In this document: positions 1 through 11,162 of the stretch, piece after piece | Numbering within the stretch: position 1 is the stretch's first letter | Layout of the letters: the number at the start of each line of letters is the position of its first letter | Program-made: the position numbers and the translations under genes | The notes under the pieces: generated by a model | Told to the model about the DNA's origin: nothing | What the model saw: only the letters and a program-made list of their open reading frames with translations | The model's database searches: none | Assembly: GCF_007565055.1 (NCBI RefSeq) | Contig: NC_044551.1 | Span: 96,936,089 to 97,000,088, forward strand | Length of the DNA: 64,000 bases | Direction of reading: 5' to 3' | DNA from: Rhinopithecus roxellana | Lineage: Eukaryota; Chordata; Mammalia; Primates; Cercopithecidae

Positions 1-205
1 CCCCCACCCTTGATATCTGATCCCCCTTAGTATCAGATCGAGTTGCTCATCTCCTACCCTTAATATCTAATCACCCTGGCCTACCTTCAACCAGAATCCT
101 GCCATGTTCGTGTAGCAAGAACCCTGGCTTCCACCCCGATGTCTCCCTAAGGAATTCTCCATATCCTGACCTTTCATGGTGCTCACTTCTGTTCTTCTTA
201 TGTCT
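1..205 (+). repeat. Old LTR-like fragment, cut by the window start
   Basis: The text shares recurring phrases with the LTR-like block at 37640-38092: a TTGATATCTGATCCC-type stretch, a GGCCTACCTTCA phrase, then AGAATCCTGCCA and a second AGCAAGAACCC. A third copy, inverted, lies at 59745-59925. The family name is not certain to me. The left part is outside the window. Confidence 0.5.
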
Positions 206-929
206 TTTTTTTTTTTTTTTTTTTTCCTCTTTTGGACTAATTAACTATTTTTAAGATTATTATTTCATTTTCCCCTCTATGTAATTTTTTTTAAAATAAA
301 GCTATCCCTCTGCTATTCTTTTGTAAGTTATCCTAGAGATTAAAACAATTACTTTTGATTTATTCCAGTTTAATATAAATGAGTTCTTTACCGCTTCTCA
401 AAGGATTTTAACACCACGTATCCCGTTCTTTTTTGTTATTTTTTGTCATGTTGTTTAATCCTATACATACTTAAATATCCATATTATTACTGTTTTGTAC
501 AATTAATATTCATTTAGATTTAAATACATTTACATTACTCATTATTTCTATATGTATTTTGTGTTGCAGTCTTCTGTCTGACTCATTGGAGAAAACCTTT
601 ACTGCGTGTTGGATCCATTGTTGGTGTCCTCCTTCCCTGTGGTATCTTAGCCTTTCAAGGGCACTTCTGCAGCTTCAGATCCCAATTTGTCCTCCCAGTC
701 CTGTAAAATTGCTTGAAGCTCTGCTGGCTTCTCTGCCTCTTAGCATCTGCTCCCCCGCCCAGTTTCTTAGTCCCTAGCCCAGTACCAAGAATTGACCAAG
801 AATTGCCCCAAAGGTGAAACTGGAATATGGAGAGCTGGGCTCACCTCTGGAAGCTTCCTGTCTTTTGTGGATCTCGTGTCCAGATTCTGTCTGGTTGTCT
901 TGGTGGTTCCTCCATGACTTTAAACAGTT
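206..929. other. AT-rich sequence, nothing recognised
   Basis: A T-run of about 20 bases lies near 207-225, followed by AT-rich sequence and, from 560, more mixed sequence. Short open frames occur but none resembles a known protein. I see no RNA gene or clear repeat family. Confidence 0.5.
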
Positions 930-1242
930 TGTTTATTTATTTATTTTTATTTTTTATTTTTTGAGATGCAGTCTCACTCTGTCACCCAAGCTGGAGTGTA
1001 GTGGTGCAATCTTAGTTCACTGCAACCTCTGCCTCCCAGGTTCAAACTATTCTCCTGCCTCAGCCTCCCAAGTAGCTGGGATTACAGGCGTGTGCTACCA
1101 CGCCCAGCTAATTTTTATATTTTTAGTAGAGATGGCGTTTCACTGTTGGTCAGGCTGGTCTCAAACTCCTGACCTCAGGTGATCCACCCAGCTTAGCCTC
1201 CCAAAGTGTTGGGATTACAGGCGTGAGCCACCGCACTTGGCC
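930..1242 (-). mobile_element. Alu (older, S/J-type)
   Basis: A full-length antisense Alu. It starts with a T/TA-rich tail, has GAGATGCAGTCTCACTCTG, the two monomers around the GTATTTTTAGTAGAGATGG linker, and ends in CACTTGGCC. Scattered changes from consensus suggest an older subfamily than the copy at 1356. Confidence 0.93.
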
Positions 1243-1355
1243 TAAATGATTTTTAAAAATATAATTCATCTGTTCTTTAGGTTTTTCTTTAGTTTTCTTT
1301 AAACTACTCTATCATAGCCAGAACAAAAAGTCCTGGAATTATATTTTTTGTACTT

Positions 1356-1656
1356 TTTTTTTTTTTTTTTTTGAGACGGAGTCTTGCTCTGTCGCCCAGG
1401 CTGGAGTGCAGTGACCGGATCTCAGCTCACTGCCAGCTCCGCCTCCCGGGTTTACGCCATTCTCCTGACTCAGCCTCCCGTGTAGCTGGGACTACAGGCA
1501 CCTGCCACCTCGCCCGGCTAGTTTTTCTTCGTATTTTTAGTAGAGACGGGGTTTCACTGCATTAGCCAGGATGGTCTCGATCTCCTGACCTCGTGATCCA
1601 CCTGTCTTGGCCTCCCACAGTGCTGGGATTACAGGCTTGAGCCACCGTGCCCGGCC
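1356..1656 (-). mobile_element. AluYR-type Alu with target-site duplication
   Basis: A full-length antisense Alu with the variants CCGGATCTCAGC, CGGCTAG and ACAGGCTTGAGCC. A perfect 14-bp duplication, TATTTTTTGTACTT, flanks it at 1342-1355 and 1657-1670, so both ends are exact. I take these variants to mark the Old World monkey AluYR subfamilies. Confidence 0.93.
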
Positions 1657-1670
1657 TATTTTTTGTACTT

Positions 1671-3359
1671 ATATTCTCTGGCATGTGAGAAGCCTTTGAT
1701 TGTTTAAGAAACCAATTAGCGTATGTTGCTTAAGGAGTCTATGGAGAGAAGTAACGGGGAGATTGCCTTGTCCCAGAGAACCCACTGCCAACTCTAGGCC
1801 TTCTTTCTTCCGAGTCCCCTTATACTATGGAGAGAGCATCTCCCTCATCTCTCACGTCTGCTGTGGCTCCAGAGTTTCACGAATCATGCAGGGTGACTGC
1901 CTGAGTGTGCTGTTTCTGAACTTACGAGGGCCCTCCAGCCTTAAAATATCTTCGCATCCTCCCCACCCCAGCTGGCCACAGATGCCAGCAATCCCTTCGA
2001 GAAGGAACAGTCTCTGCACTATAAGGGGACTCAGGAGAAAGAGGGCCTGGGGTTGGCAACGAGTTCACTGGAACAAGGCACCCTCCCCATTGCTTCCTTA
2101 GCAGAGCTTTAAACTTTCCAGAACTCTGAGAGCCCAGGGCAACACACAGACTTTGGTGAATGACAGGTAGGAGATTCTTCTGTAAGACCAGGAATGGGAA
2201 GCCAGGGAGGCATGTTATGACAGAGGAAAAGAGGCAGAAAAGAGAAAAACAGTCTGCCAACATTATGATCGTGCCTCAGCAATGTCCTGGGGACACAGGC
2301 AGGTGATCCTTCCATTGTCACAATAACCAAGGGGACCAGGTGCCTTTGACACCCTGTATCTCCTATATGGTGCCACAGTCCCACAGTCAATAGGAAACTG
2401 AGAAGGGGCTGCCAATGCATTATCTGATTACCTTTATTCCTCTGCCACTGCCTCCCCAAGCTGCAGGAGTGAACCCCATTTCATGCCTCCTCTGATCTTT
2501 GGGGTTTTCTCTTACTAATCAATTATCAGGAGCATAGCCCTTTTGACAAAGCAACTGTTGCTGAAGCGTGGTGTGCTTCTCGTGTACTGTAAATTCTTCC
2601 CTCATCTGTTGCCTGTGTATGGTGTTCTATAAATACATTAATTGGTACCACTTTTAATTTAACTGTCACTGCTGTCTCTTTTCTTGACAAGCATATATTA
2701 AACTCTCTTATGATGGAACAAAATAAAACCACCGAGTTACAGGGGGCTATTTTGGCTAAAGTGGAATGTAACAGGAAGAAAAGTTGTAGTTATGGTGGGG
2801 AAAGACTCATCAGTGATAGTTTGTGTAAAAAATTTAGAGTAAAAATTCCTTCTTAGATGTGGGGGGACATCCTCCAGGAAACTACTGAAATAAGGAAGGT
2901 AAGGTGGAATTATCAGAACAGCTGCAATTTAGAAAATGGGCTGAAACCAATTTCAACTTCATTTTAGCATTCATCAAGTCATACTTATTTTAGATGACTT
3001 TGGTTTTGGAGGAGTTTCAGAAACCATATTCCTTATATGTTCCTTTCTGCCTTGAAAGGCTGCAGCCAATTCACAACAATGGAAACCCAACTGGTGCAAA
3101 TGTTCATTTCAAATGTCTTTTACACTAGATAGAAATTGGAACGAACTAGTCTTACAATAGAGTATATTTTTACTAACTCCCATCTAGATGGCATCTAAGG
3201 ATATAGTAGCAAATAATCTTAAATGTCTGCTACTCTGTGTTCTAAAGTTTATAAAACCAATGTTTTGAGATTTGGCAACTGACTAAAATTTAGGGTGTAA
3301 TGAGGCCCTTTATTTCTAGATAAATTTAGGTTGATTTCATCCAAGCCCAGTAGACTAGA
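1671..3359. other. Unassigned sequence
   Basis: There is no Alu, L1, MIR or LTR signature I can name. Frames of about 110-130 codons are open on both strands between 1700 and 2460, but they overlap each other, have no recognisable domain and have unremarkable composition. The stretch at 2526-2760, ending in an AATAAAACC, might be an old LTR end. Confidence 0.4.
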
Positions 3360-3722
3360 CTATCAGTCAAGATTCTGCCAGAGAAAGAGAATCAGTGATT
3401 GTGGGGTCTGGCAAGTCTGACATCCCTAGAGCAGGCTGTCAGGAAAAGCCATCTGGAATCTGTCAGGCCAGACCTGATGCTGCTGTCTACAGGCAGAATT
3501 TTCCTTCCTCTGGGAAACCTCAGTTTTGCTCTGAAGGCCTTCATTAGATTGGATGAGGCTCAACCAGATTATTGAAGATAATCTCCTTTCTTTAACATCA
3601 ACTGACTGTAGATGCAAACCACATCCACAAAATACCTTGGCAGCAACACCTAGGCTAGTGTTTGATCAAGTACTGGATACTGTAGCCTTGCCATGTTGAC
3701 CCATAAGACTAACCATTACCAC
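3360..3722 (-). mobile_element. ERVL/MLT2-like LTR fragment
   Basis: On the minus strand it begins like TGGTAATGGTTAGTCTTATG followed by a GTCAACATGGC phrase. It then has the conserved ATTGGATGAGGC, GAAGGCCTTCA and CTGGCAAGTC words in reverse order. The same family occurs on the plus strand at 39188-39690. The MLT2-like name is from memory. Confidence 0.55.
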
Positions 3723-4236
3723 TGGTGGTGAAAACTCCCCTTCGGTTTGAACAGAATTATCTGGAAGTGTTGCTCAGTGTATCCACTGTAAATGCATCAG
3801 TCCTGAAGACCTGGACTGCATGGTCTGGCCTCCAACTCCTAAATGGAGTCCTTCTTATGGAGTGAGAGAAAGCCCAGGTCAGGCAGTCCTTATTCTCTTC
3901 ATTCTGAATACTTTGACAGGGGCATGAGCTTTAGGGTGCTAGACTCTAGGACAGAACTTTCCTATTTTTCATGAAGGCTGCACAGAATGAATATCTGCAT
4001 CAATCAACCACTTCATTCTTTGCCTTTGCTCTTGAGAATGTCATGTGGGGAATGGCCTTCGAGAATTTGCAGTCTGTGTTAAGTTCTAAAGAATGCTTAC
4101 TTTAAAAATATATCAAAATGAATACAATTTCTATAAGTATGGATTCTTTACTTACAGGTATGTTTCCTTACAGAACAAAGAGAATGTGAAAAAAGAATAT
4201 GGTCATAAATCTGTAAAATGTGCATTTGGCCAACCA
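3723..4236. other. Unassigned sequence
   Basis: Mixed-composition sequence with no repeat family or coding pattern that I recognise. Confidence 0.4.
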
Positions 4237-4248
4237 ATATTTATTTTA

Positions 4249-4550
4249 TTTATTATTAATTATTTTAGAGAGGGGAGTCTCACACTGTCACCTAGGCTGG
4301 AGTGCAGTGGCATGATGATAACTCACTGCAAACTCCTGGGCTAAAGTGATCCTCTTGCCTTAGCCTCCCAAGTAGCTAGGACAGCAGGTGTGTGCCACTG
4401 CTCCTAGCTAATTTGTTGTTGTTTTTTGTAGAGATGGGGGTCTCACTATGTTTCCTAAGCTGGTTTTGAACTCTTGGCCTCAAGCGATCCTCCCACCCTG
4501 GCTTCCCAAAGTGCTGGAATCACAGGCATGAGCCACCGTGTCTGGCCCCG
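4249..4550 (-). mobile_element. Alu (old, J/S-type)
   Basis: A diverged antisense Alu that carries an AAACTCCTGGGCTAAAGTGATC-like left arm typical of old copies and ends in CCGTGTCTGGCC. A 12-bp duplication, ATATTTATTTTA, flanks it at 4237-4248 and 4551-4562. Confidence 0.9.
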
Positions 4551-4562
4551 ATATTTATTTTA

Positions 4563-5696
4563 TAGAAAGTTCCCTTGTTGCTTCATATTTTTTTATAGCT
4601 GGAATAATAAATATGACTCAATGTAACTTCTTTAGTTTGTTTAGTTATTTTATAAGTATACATTGGAATGTACCAAATGAATGCATGAGAATGAGTATAA
4701 TACACAGTCAATAAGGAAGAAAATAAATTTGAATTTAAGCTTAGATACTATTCCTTGGTCACTTTTGACTCAGCAAAAGTGAAGTATGAAGGAAAAACAT
4801 TTTTATTTAATGTATTCATTAAATATAGTTGGGGTTAGAGAAATTCTTCTTCTTCCACCAAAAGCCACTTTGAACCTCTCTTCTGGTGTGTAAGCTCCAT
4901 TTTATCAACTGTAACTTTAAAATACAAGTTCTGTTGTTATGAATACATTCAGCACCCATGAAGATGCTTTGTTTTTCCCTATGACAGATATTCCTTGTTA
5001 AAAAAACCCTTGGCTTGTTTTTATGTCTCCAAACTCTACCCTTGTACATGAAGAGGAAAGGGAAAAGGAAAGTTGAAATAGTTTGATCTTTATTTTCACA
5101 ATAAAATTATCTTGGGTTCTAAGAAGCACAAAGCAACTTTGCAATATTATTGCCTGAATAAAAAGCAACGTTGTCCATATTTTGTGCAAATGGGAAGTGA
5201 GTCCAGGCATTCACAGTGCATATCCAGTGAGTTGACCAGAGCAGGACCCATAAGGAATTTGCCTGGGAGCAGCGACGGCGTCATGCTGGCCGACCACGGC
5301 AACCTTTAAACCTGTGGTGGTAAAACTCAGGGTTTGGGATCTGCTGCATGGAAAGGAAAATTTTAAACTAGCCTCTTTCATCTTGATTGAGGGTGGAAAC
5401 ATAAACGGGAGTGTTTTTGCTTGAACCTCTTGAAACCAGTTTCTTGGAAAGTAATACTTAAGTGTTTTCTTAAAACTTCATTTGCAATTGAAAATGCAAA
5501 CTGTAGGGCTCATTAGTTTGTCCATGGGTGGTCTTCAGAGGCTGGACCAAGGCTGGGTGTTTGGGTGTTAGCCTGTGTGAGCTGACTGAGGTATGGGAAG
5601 GCCTAGACACATTGTTTTTGGGGAAACTTAAAAATAAATGAGTCCCATGATTTGTCTGCTTTTACCTCCCTTTGGCCCTAGAACATTTCGCTCTGG
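4563..5696. other. AT-rich unassigned sequence
   Basis: I see no named repeat. A GC-richer patch with several CpGs at 5255-5310 stands out from its AT-rich surroundings, but no gene can be supported there. Confidence 0.4.
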
Positions 5697-6092
5697 TGTT
5701 AGTCTGTTTTGCATTGTTATACAGGAATATCTGAGCCTGGGTAATTGGTAAAGAAAATAGTTTTATTTTGGTTCACGGTTCACAGGCTTTATAAGAAGCC
5801 TTATGCTTCTGGCAAGGGCCTTAGGAAGCTTACAATCATGGTAGAAGGTGAAGGGGGAGCAGGCATGTCACACGATGAGAGAGCAAGAGAGATGCCAGGC
5901 TCTTTTAAACAACCAGCTCTTGCATGAACTAACAGAGTGAGAAATTACTTATTACCATGGGGAGGGCACCAAGCCATTTATGAGAGATACACTCCCATGA
6001 CCCAAACACCAGGCTCCATCTCCAACTTTGGGACTCACATTTCAATATGAGATTTGGAGGGGACAAACATTCAAATCCTGTTAGCTACACAG
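5697..6092 (-). mobile_element. MaLR LTR (MST/MLT1 type)
   Basis: A near full-length LTR read backwards: TGTTAGTCTGTTTTGCATTG at the left, then GGTTCACGG, GGAAGCTTACAATCATGG, AAGGGGGAGCAGGCATGTCA and GAGATTTGGAGGGGACAAAC at the right. These are hallmark MaLR words. A similar copy lies at 25787-26178. Confidence 0.85.
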
Positions 6093-6302
6093 TGTCCCAG
6101 TGAGGCCACATTGGACAGATTCACAAGCTGGAGAAGCCCCTGCTCAGCAAGGATGGGCTCACCATCACCTCTGAACACTACACAATTAGCATTTTGCTGA
6201 CATGCCCAGCCAATGTGAGCAGCTCTTTATTTATGGGTGAAAAACTGCCAATCACTGGGGATTAGGTGGAGAAGTCTCATTTCTACTGTCAACCTCATTT
6301 CT

Positions 6303-6600
6303 TCTTCTTCTTCTTTTTTTTTTTGAGGCAGAATCTTACTCTGTCGCCCGGGCTGGAGTGCAGTGGAACGATCTTGGCTCACTGCAACTTCCGCCTCCTG
6401 AGTTAAAACAATTCTCTTGCCTCAGCCTCCTGAGTAGCTGGGGTTACAGGCACGCACCACCAAACCTGGTTAATTTTTGTATTTTAGTAGAGACAGTTTT
6501 ACCATGCTGCCCAGGCTGGTCTCGAACTCCTGATCTTGTGAGCCACCTGCCTCGGCCTCCCAAAGTGCTGGGATTATAAGCATGAACCACTGTGCCCAGC
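6303..6600 (-). mobile_element. Alu S-type with target-site duplication
   Basis: An antisense Alu with a CTT-rich, T-rich tail (6301-6323). A 10-bp duplication, CCTCATTTCT, flanks it at 6293-6302 and 6601-6610. The stretch just left of it (6093-6292) is unassigned. Confidence 0.93.
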
Positions 6601-6764
6601 CCTCATTTCTATTATCAAATTGGAATCAACCTTTTTGATTATGAAAGATTCATTTTACATTGTGATTTAGAACACAACTGCAGTCATGTGTGTGCAAACA
6701 TGCTTGTACATTTAAAGTTTCACAGACCAGTTCTCTCCTGTTTACCTGTGATTTGCTCTGGTAT

Positions 6765-6945
6765 TTCTCATCCTATCCTATTCAATCCATCCCATCCTAC
6801 CCTATCCTATGCATCCTCTCCTATCCAATCCATTTTCTCCTTCTCTCCTCTCCTCTTCTTCCTTCCTTTCTCTCCCCTCCCCTCCTCATTCTATCCTATC
6901 CCATCTTATTCATCCCATCCCCTCCCACCCTATCCTATTCTATCT
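6765..6945 (+). repeat. Pyrimidine-rich TATCC/CATCC satellite-like tract
   Basis: An irregular repeat of CTATCC, CATCC and CTCCT words over about 180 bp, with almost no purine except A. Two long overlapping open frames cross it only because the repeat lacks stop codons. Confidence 0.8.
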
Positions 6946-8703
6946 GTATCCAAAGTGCTAGTCATGACTCACTACATTTATATTACAACACTATAATATC
7001 TGATGGATCTACTTCCAGAAAATAAAACCAGCAATGGTGCAGCTTCATGAGCACTGGCAGAAAAAGACAGTCTTTGTATGAAACAATCTGCCGCCCGCAG
7101 ATATACTGATTACTGACAATGTGCCCAGCCCTTTTCCTCCCAAGTGAGAAGGATAAAGAGAAGAGGTAAAGTACACTCCTTCTGTATGATACATATATAC
7201 ACAGGTGTGTGTTTGTGTATGTGTGTGTATACTTACCATGAATAGTCCCCAAACTTGACTTTCCTTTCCCTGAGGTGGGATAGGAAAGAAGAAATCAGTA
7301 TCAGTTGAATTTGCACAGTACCTGGATTGGTGCTGGGGATAGACTCTTTTTTCAATTCTCACATTTCATCAAAGCTGGTAGTAAACAAAAGCTACTATCA
7401 GAGAAGACCTTGAGTAAACTAATTGGTGATCTGAATTAATGTCTTGATATAGCATTAATTTTCTTTCCCTGTCAATTCTGGGAGACATTCTAAAAGCCCT
7501 TAGAATGTAAATTAATTGCCTAGCTTTTCCTGTGATGTTAATAGTACTCCCTTGGGCCTTCAAAAGCAATTTTCAAAGGAGAATGGTATTTGTTGCGTAG
7601 TTCTGTTTATTTTTGTTTTTCCAGAGTTTGGACTTCTTTATTAAAGGCTGTCAACCTAAGGCTTTGACCACAAAGATTTAGCACCATGTTTTTAAGAAAA
7701 AGAAAATCAAAATTGGGGTTAATGAAAGTTAAAAATCTTTGAGACTCCTTGTAGGTCTCTTGTACAGACACTTGTTTTGCAACTGTCTCTTGCCTGGGTG
7801 CGCCAGGTCTTTGCAGACCAGCTCGACCAGAGGAAAAACAAAATAAACATTACCAATGGTGGCTGTCATAACCGGCAACCTTTTTTTTTTTTTCCTACCA
7901 GACAAACCTCTTTTTTTTCCTCCATTAAAATTTTGTCTGTGTTTGACATTTGAATCACCCTAGAATGTGGAATATTGTTTTTGCTGAAGCTGCTGGATAA
8001 GTGTCTCCTACCTACCTTGTCTGGAAAAAGCCCCAGACATCCCCTTCTCATGTACCCTTGGCCTGGGGGCACTGCCCTTCTTGGCCTCCCTGGCTCAGGC
8101 ATTGGAGCCCACATAGTCACCAGCATGAAATTCAATCCCTATTCTCCGGCACCTGAATAGATAGGAGTTCAGCACATGCTCCAAATAACCCTGGGACCCA
8201 GGCTAGGTGAACTGTTAACCTGCAATGGGCCTGCCTAGCCTTCAAAGGTCAGATGACACGAAATGCTCCTCAGTGTTTTAAGATATTAGTCACACAGTAA
8301 ACAAAAATACAGAGATTCTTGGAGGAGGCAGTGGTTGAAATATTAGAAGCAGACATGTCAGAACAGGAATATCCTGTCATCCTTGCTTTGCCTCATAAAC
8401 AGGCGGGTACAGAGGCTGGGACATAATTCCTAGGCTGTTCTTATGACTTTATATCTCAAAATACTCAACATCGATTTCTGGGTTTCCCAAAAGTTGGCTC
8501 CAACACTTATCTCCTCTTTTCTGTAGATCTAGTCTTTTCAAATACTGGCTCTTTGTACCATGCAAGCATGTTAAAAACCTCTCCCATTTTGGAGGAAGGC
8601 CAGGGAGGGGTGGCGTGGGCGAGTAGGGTGTCCAGGATGGTGCCCGGGAGAATCTCTGTGGGAGATATTTTACTGTTACTTCATATTAACTTGAGTGGAA
8701 ACC
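6946..8703. other. Unassigned sequence with a short TG/TA repeat
   Basis: A TG/TA-rich microsatellite lies near 7187-7233. On the minus strand, 7880-7600 reads like an old 3' UTR with a CTTTAATAAAG word, but I cannot tie it to a gene. There is no other named element. Confidence 0.35.
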
Positions 8704-8709
8704 AAAAGG

Positions 8710-8793
8710 GCCCTCTCCTCTTCTCCCCTCTCCTCTTCTCCCCTCTCCTCTTCTCCCCTCTCCTCTTCTCCCTCTCCTCTTCTCCCCTCTCCT
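8710..8793 (+). repeat. CT-rich minisatellite (about 15-bp unit)
   Basis: The unit CCCTCTCCTCTTCTC repeats about five times, with one copy shorter by a base. It ends about 20 bp before the ATG of the SEPHS2 retrocopy, so it may be an expanded 5' UTR tract that was copied with the mRNA. Confidence 0.85.
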
Positions 8794-8814
8794 CAGGCCT
8801 TTCCAGCAGGCGCG

Positions 8815-10842
8815 ATGGCGGAAGCCCCGTGACGGTGGCCATGGCGGCGGCGGAAGTCTCAGGTCCCGCGGCTTTGTCTCTGGGCTGGGCCTTCTTGAGC
8901 TACTGGCCCTTTCAGCCCCAGTTGTGGGGTCTCAGCCTGGGCTGGCGACTGACGGGCTTCTCTGGCAGGAAAGGCTGAGGCTGCAAGGTCTCGCAGGAGG
9001 CACTGCCCAAACTCCTGGCCAGAGTGACACGGCCCACACCCAGCTGGGCCGAGGCTGCCCAGGAAGCACCCCTGCCAGAGGGGGCGGACCCTGGCCCAGC
9101 CCTTCCAGTCCTGGACATTGGGATAGCCTCTTGCGTCATCTTGCTGAGGCATGGGGGCCTGTCACTGGTGCAGACCATGGACTTCTTTTACCCCTTGGTG
9201 GAGGATCCCTACATGATGGGGTGCATAGCTTGTGCCAGCGGGCTGAGTGACCTCTAGGCCATGGGCATTACTGAGTGTGACGACATGTTGACGTTACTCA
9301 GCCTTAGCCAGAGTATGAGTGAGGAGGAACATGAAAAGATAATGCCACTCATGATCAAAGGCTTTCCGGCGCTACCGAGGAGGGAGGAACTGCAGTGACA
9401 GGTGGACAAATGGTGGTCAGCTCTTGGCTTATCATCAGTGGAGTTGCCACTGTGGTATTTCGGCCAAGTGCATTCATAATGCCTAATAATGCTGCTGTTG
9501 GGGATGTGCTGGTGTTAACCAAACCCTTAGGAACCCAAGTTGCTGTCAATGCCCACCAATAGCTGGATGATACTGAAAGATGGAATCAGGTGTGATCCTC
9601 AGAGAAGAAGTAGAGCTGGCCTATCAGGAAGCCACGCTCAGTATGGCTACCATTAACTGAACTGCTGCTGGATTAATGCACAAATTTAATGCCCATGTGG
9701 CCACAGATATCACAGGCTTTGGCATTCCAGGACACTCTCAGAACCTCGTGAAGCAACAAAGAAATGATGTGTCCTTTGTCATTTGTAATCTGCCAGTCAT
9801 TGCCAAGATGGCTGCCATCAGCAAGGCCAGTGGGCAGTTTGGGCTTCTTCAATTAACCTCAGCTGAAACCTCAGGAGGATTACTGATTTGTCTTCCAAGA
9901 GAACAGGTGGCTCACTTTTGTTCTGAAATCAGATCTTCCAAGTACAGAGAGGGTCACCAAGCATGGATTGTTGTCATTGTGGAAAAGGGAAACCAGACAG
10001 CCTGGATCATTGAAAAGCCTTGAATTATTGAGGTCCTACTTTGCGGGGCCACTGATGCTGTTCTTGCTCCTGCACATTCCAAGGCATCCTCAGAGCCTAG
10101 CTCATGAAATGAAATGGCACAAGTTGTTTAGAGCTTAGGGCCTTTGTAAACAATCACGGACAATTCTCAGGAGCTGATTTAAGAAATTCCCAAAGAAGGC
10201 TACCTGCATAGTGGTTGCAGCTGCCCTTTCTAGGTGATCTGAATTATCCCATCAAAAGCTGCCTGTGTGTGCATTCCAAGGCCAGAAGTATTATTTTGAA
10301 CTTTGTGGGGATATTTGTTCATCTCCTGGGTAGAAGAGGAGCAGAAAAACTTGTTTTCTCTTTCCAAAGTAAGATGAGGCTATTCCAGTTTGAGGGATTT
10401 TTTTTTGCATTGGGTTGATTAATTTCTGCACAGGGAGTGAGATTATTTATTAAAATTGCATACACACACAAAAGTAGATTGCACAATGAAAAAAATTTAG
10501 ATCTGAAGCAAATGAGTTTGGACCAATACCACTGATAAATCTAAGTTGTTATGGGAGATCTTATAATGCAATGTCAAATTCTTTATTAGATTTTTTTTAA
10601 GTACTGGCTCTTTCCTGCTCTGGACAAGAATTGAGCAGCTTGTTTAAAGACTGGGGAAGGAGGACCTGCAATCATCTGACTTGGTCTCTGTTAATGACGT
10701 CTCTGCCTCTAAACCCCATTAAGGACTGGAAGAGGCAGAAAGAGCCCTAGAGCCCAGGTCTTGGTGGTCATTAAGATGTTAAATCTTGTGCTGAGAATTT
10801 CTGGTGATTTAATCAATAAAGAGTAATTTCTAGCTAAAAAAC
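8815..10842 (+). pseudogene. SEPHS2: Retrocopy of selenophosphate synthetase 2, inactivated
   Basis: The parent enzyme makes selenophosphate from selenide and ATP for selenocysteine synthesis and is itself a selenoprotein of about 448 residues. The copy starts at ATG 8815. The second start-like MAAAE (8841) is in another frame, so there is a frameshift between them. LTGFSG at 8943-8966 leads to the in-frame TGA at 8976-8978, the Sec position. Then come DFFYPLVEDPYMMG, a TAG at 9255, a frameshift near 9365, GDVLVLTKPLGTQVAVNAHQ, a TAG at 9560, another frameshift, a TGA at 9658, ATDITGFGIPGHSQN, AETSGGLLICLPREQ, a TGA at 10021, and the natural stop at 10105. Residues are also missing after the Sec loop. 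An AATAAA at 10815 and an A tail at 10836 end it. The parent is intron-poor, so lack of introns alone proves little. No function is expected. Confidence 0.95.
10690..10750 (+). other. SECIS-like relic in the SEPHS2 retrocopy 3' UTR
   Basis: ATGA (10694-10697) precedes an 8-bp perfect stem, CTGCCTCT (10703-10710) with AGAGGCAG (10731-10738). AAAC opens the apical loop, and a GA follows at 10742-10743. This is the order of a SECIS element, which recruits the selenocysteine insertion machinery. The lower stem is poorly paired here, so it looks decayed. Confidence 0.6.
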
Positions 10843-10852
10843 CAAAATTTCA

Positions 10853-11162
10853 GGCCGGGCGCGGTGGCTCAAGCCTGTAATCCCAGCACTTTGGAAGGCC
10901 GAGACGGGCGGATCACGAGGTCAGGAGATCAAGACCATCCTGGCTAACCCGGTGAAACCCCGTCTCTACTAAAAATACAAAAAATTAGCCGGGCGAGGTG
11001 GTAGGCGCCTGTAGTCCCAGCTACTCCGGAGGCTGAGGCAGGAGAATGGCGTGAACCCGGGAGGCGGAGCTTGCAGTAAGCTGAGATCCGGCCACTGCAC
11101 TCCAGCCCGGGCGAAAGAGCAAGACTCCGTCTCAAAAAAAAAAAAAAAAAAAAAAACAAAAC
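10853..11162 (+). mobile_element. AluYR-type Alu in the retrocopy tail
   Basis: A full-length sense Alu with the reverse complements of the AluYR variants (AAGCCTGTAATCC, GATCCGGCCACTG) and a tail of about 22 A. A 14-bp duplication, AAAACCAAAATTTC, lies at 10838-10851 and 11163-11176. It overlaps the retrocopy A tail, so this Alu is younger than the retrocopy. Confidence 0.94.

Noticed and set aside
814..1565. Open frames of 60-120 codons on the plus strand
   Set aside because: They translate antisense Alu sequence (typical strings such as CSGAI.AHC and SSWDYR). The same pattern explains frames near 11.0, 11.4, 26.6, 39.9, 41.5, 43.5, 52.5 and 58.2 kb.
1700..2459. Frames of 113-133 codons on both strands
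   Set aside because: They overlap in opposite directions, have no domain I recognise and no splice or promoter context. Chance open frames in a moderately GC-rich segment are the simpler explanation.
6116..6200. Short protein-like stretch QIHKLEKPLLSKDGLTITSE in plus frame
   Set aside because: It is only about 30 codons between a MaLR LTR and an Alu. I could not tie it to a family, so I did not call a gene fragment. A BLASTX would settle it.
6592..7025. Two overlapping frames of 111 and 134 codons
   Set aside because: Both are open because the CTATCC repeat contains few stop codons; the product is S/P/L/I low complexity.
7600..7880. Possible minus-strand 3' UTR with AATAAA
   Set aside because: CTTTAATAAAG and a following A-rich stretch are suggestive, but no coding part or target duplication was found.
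8553..8978. A 141-codon frame taken as a new gene
   Set aside because: Its last part is the SEPHS2 retrocopy ending at the Sec TGA, its middle is the CT minisatellite, and its start lies in unrelated sequence.
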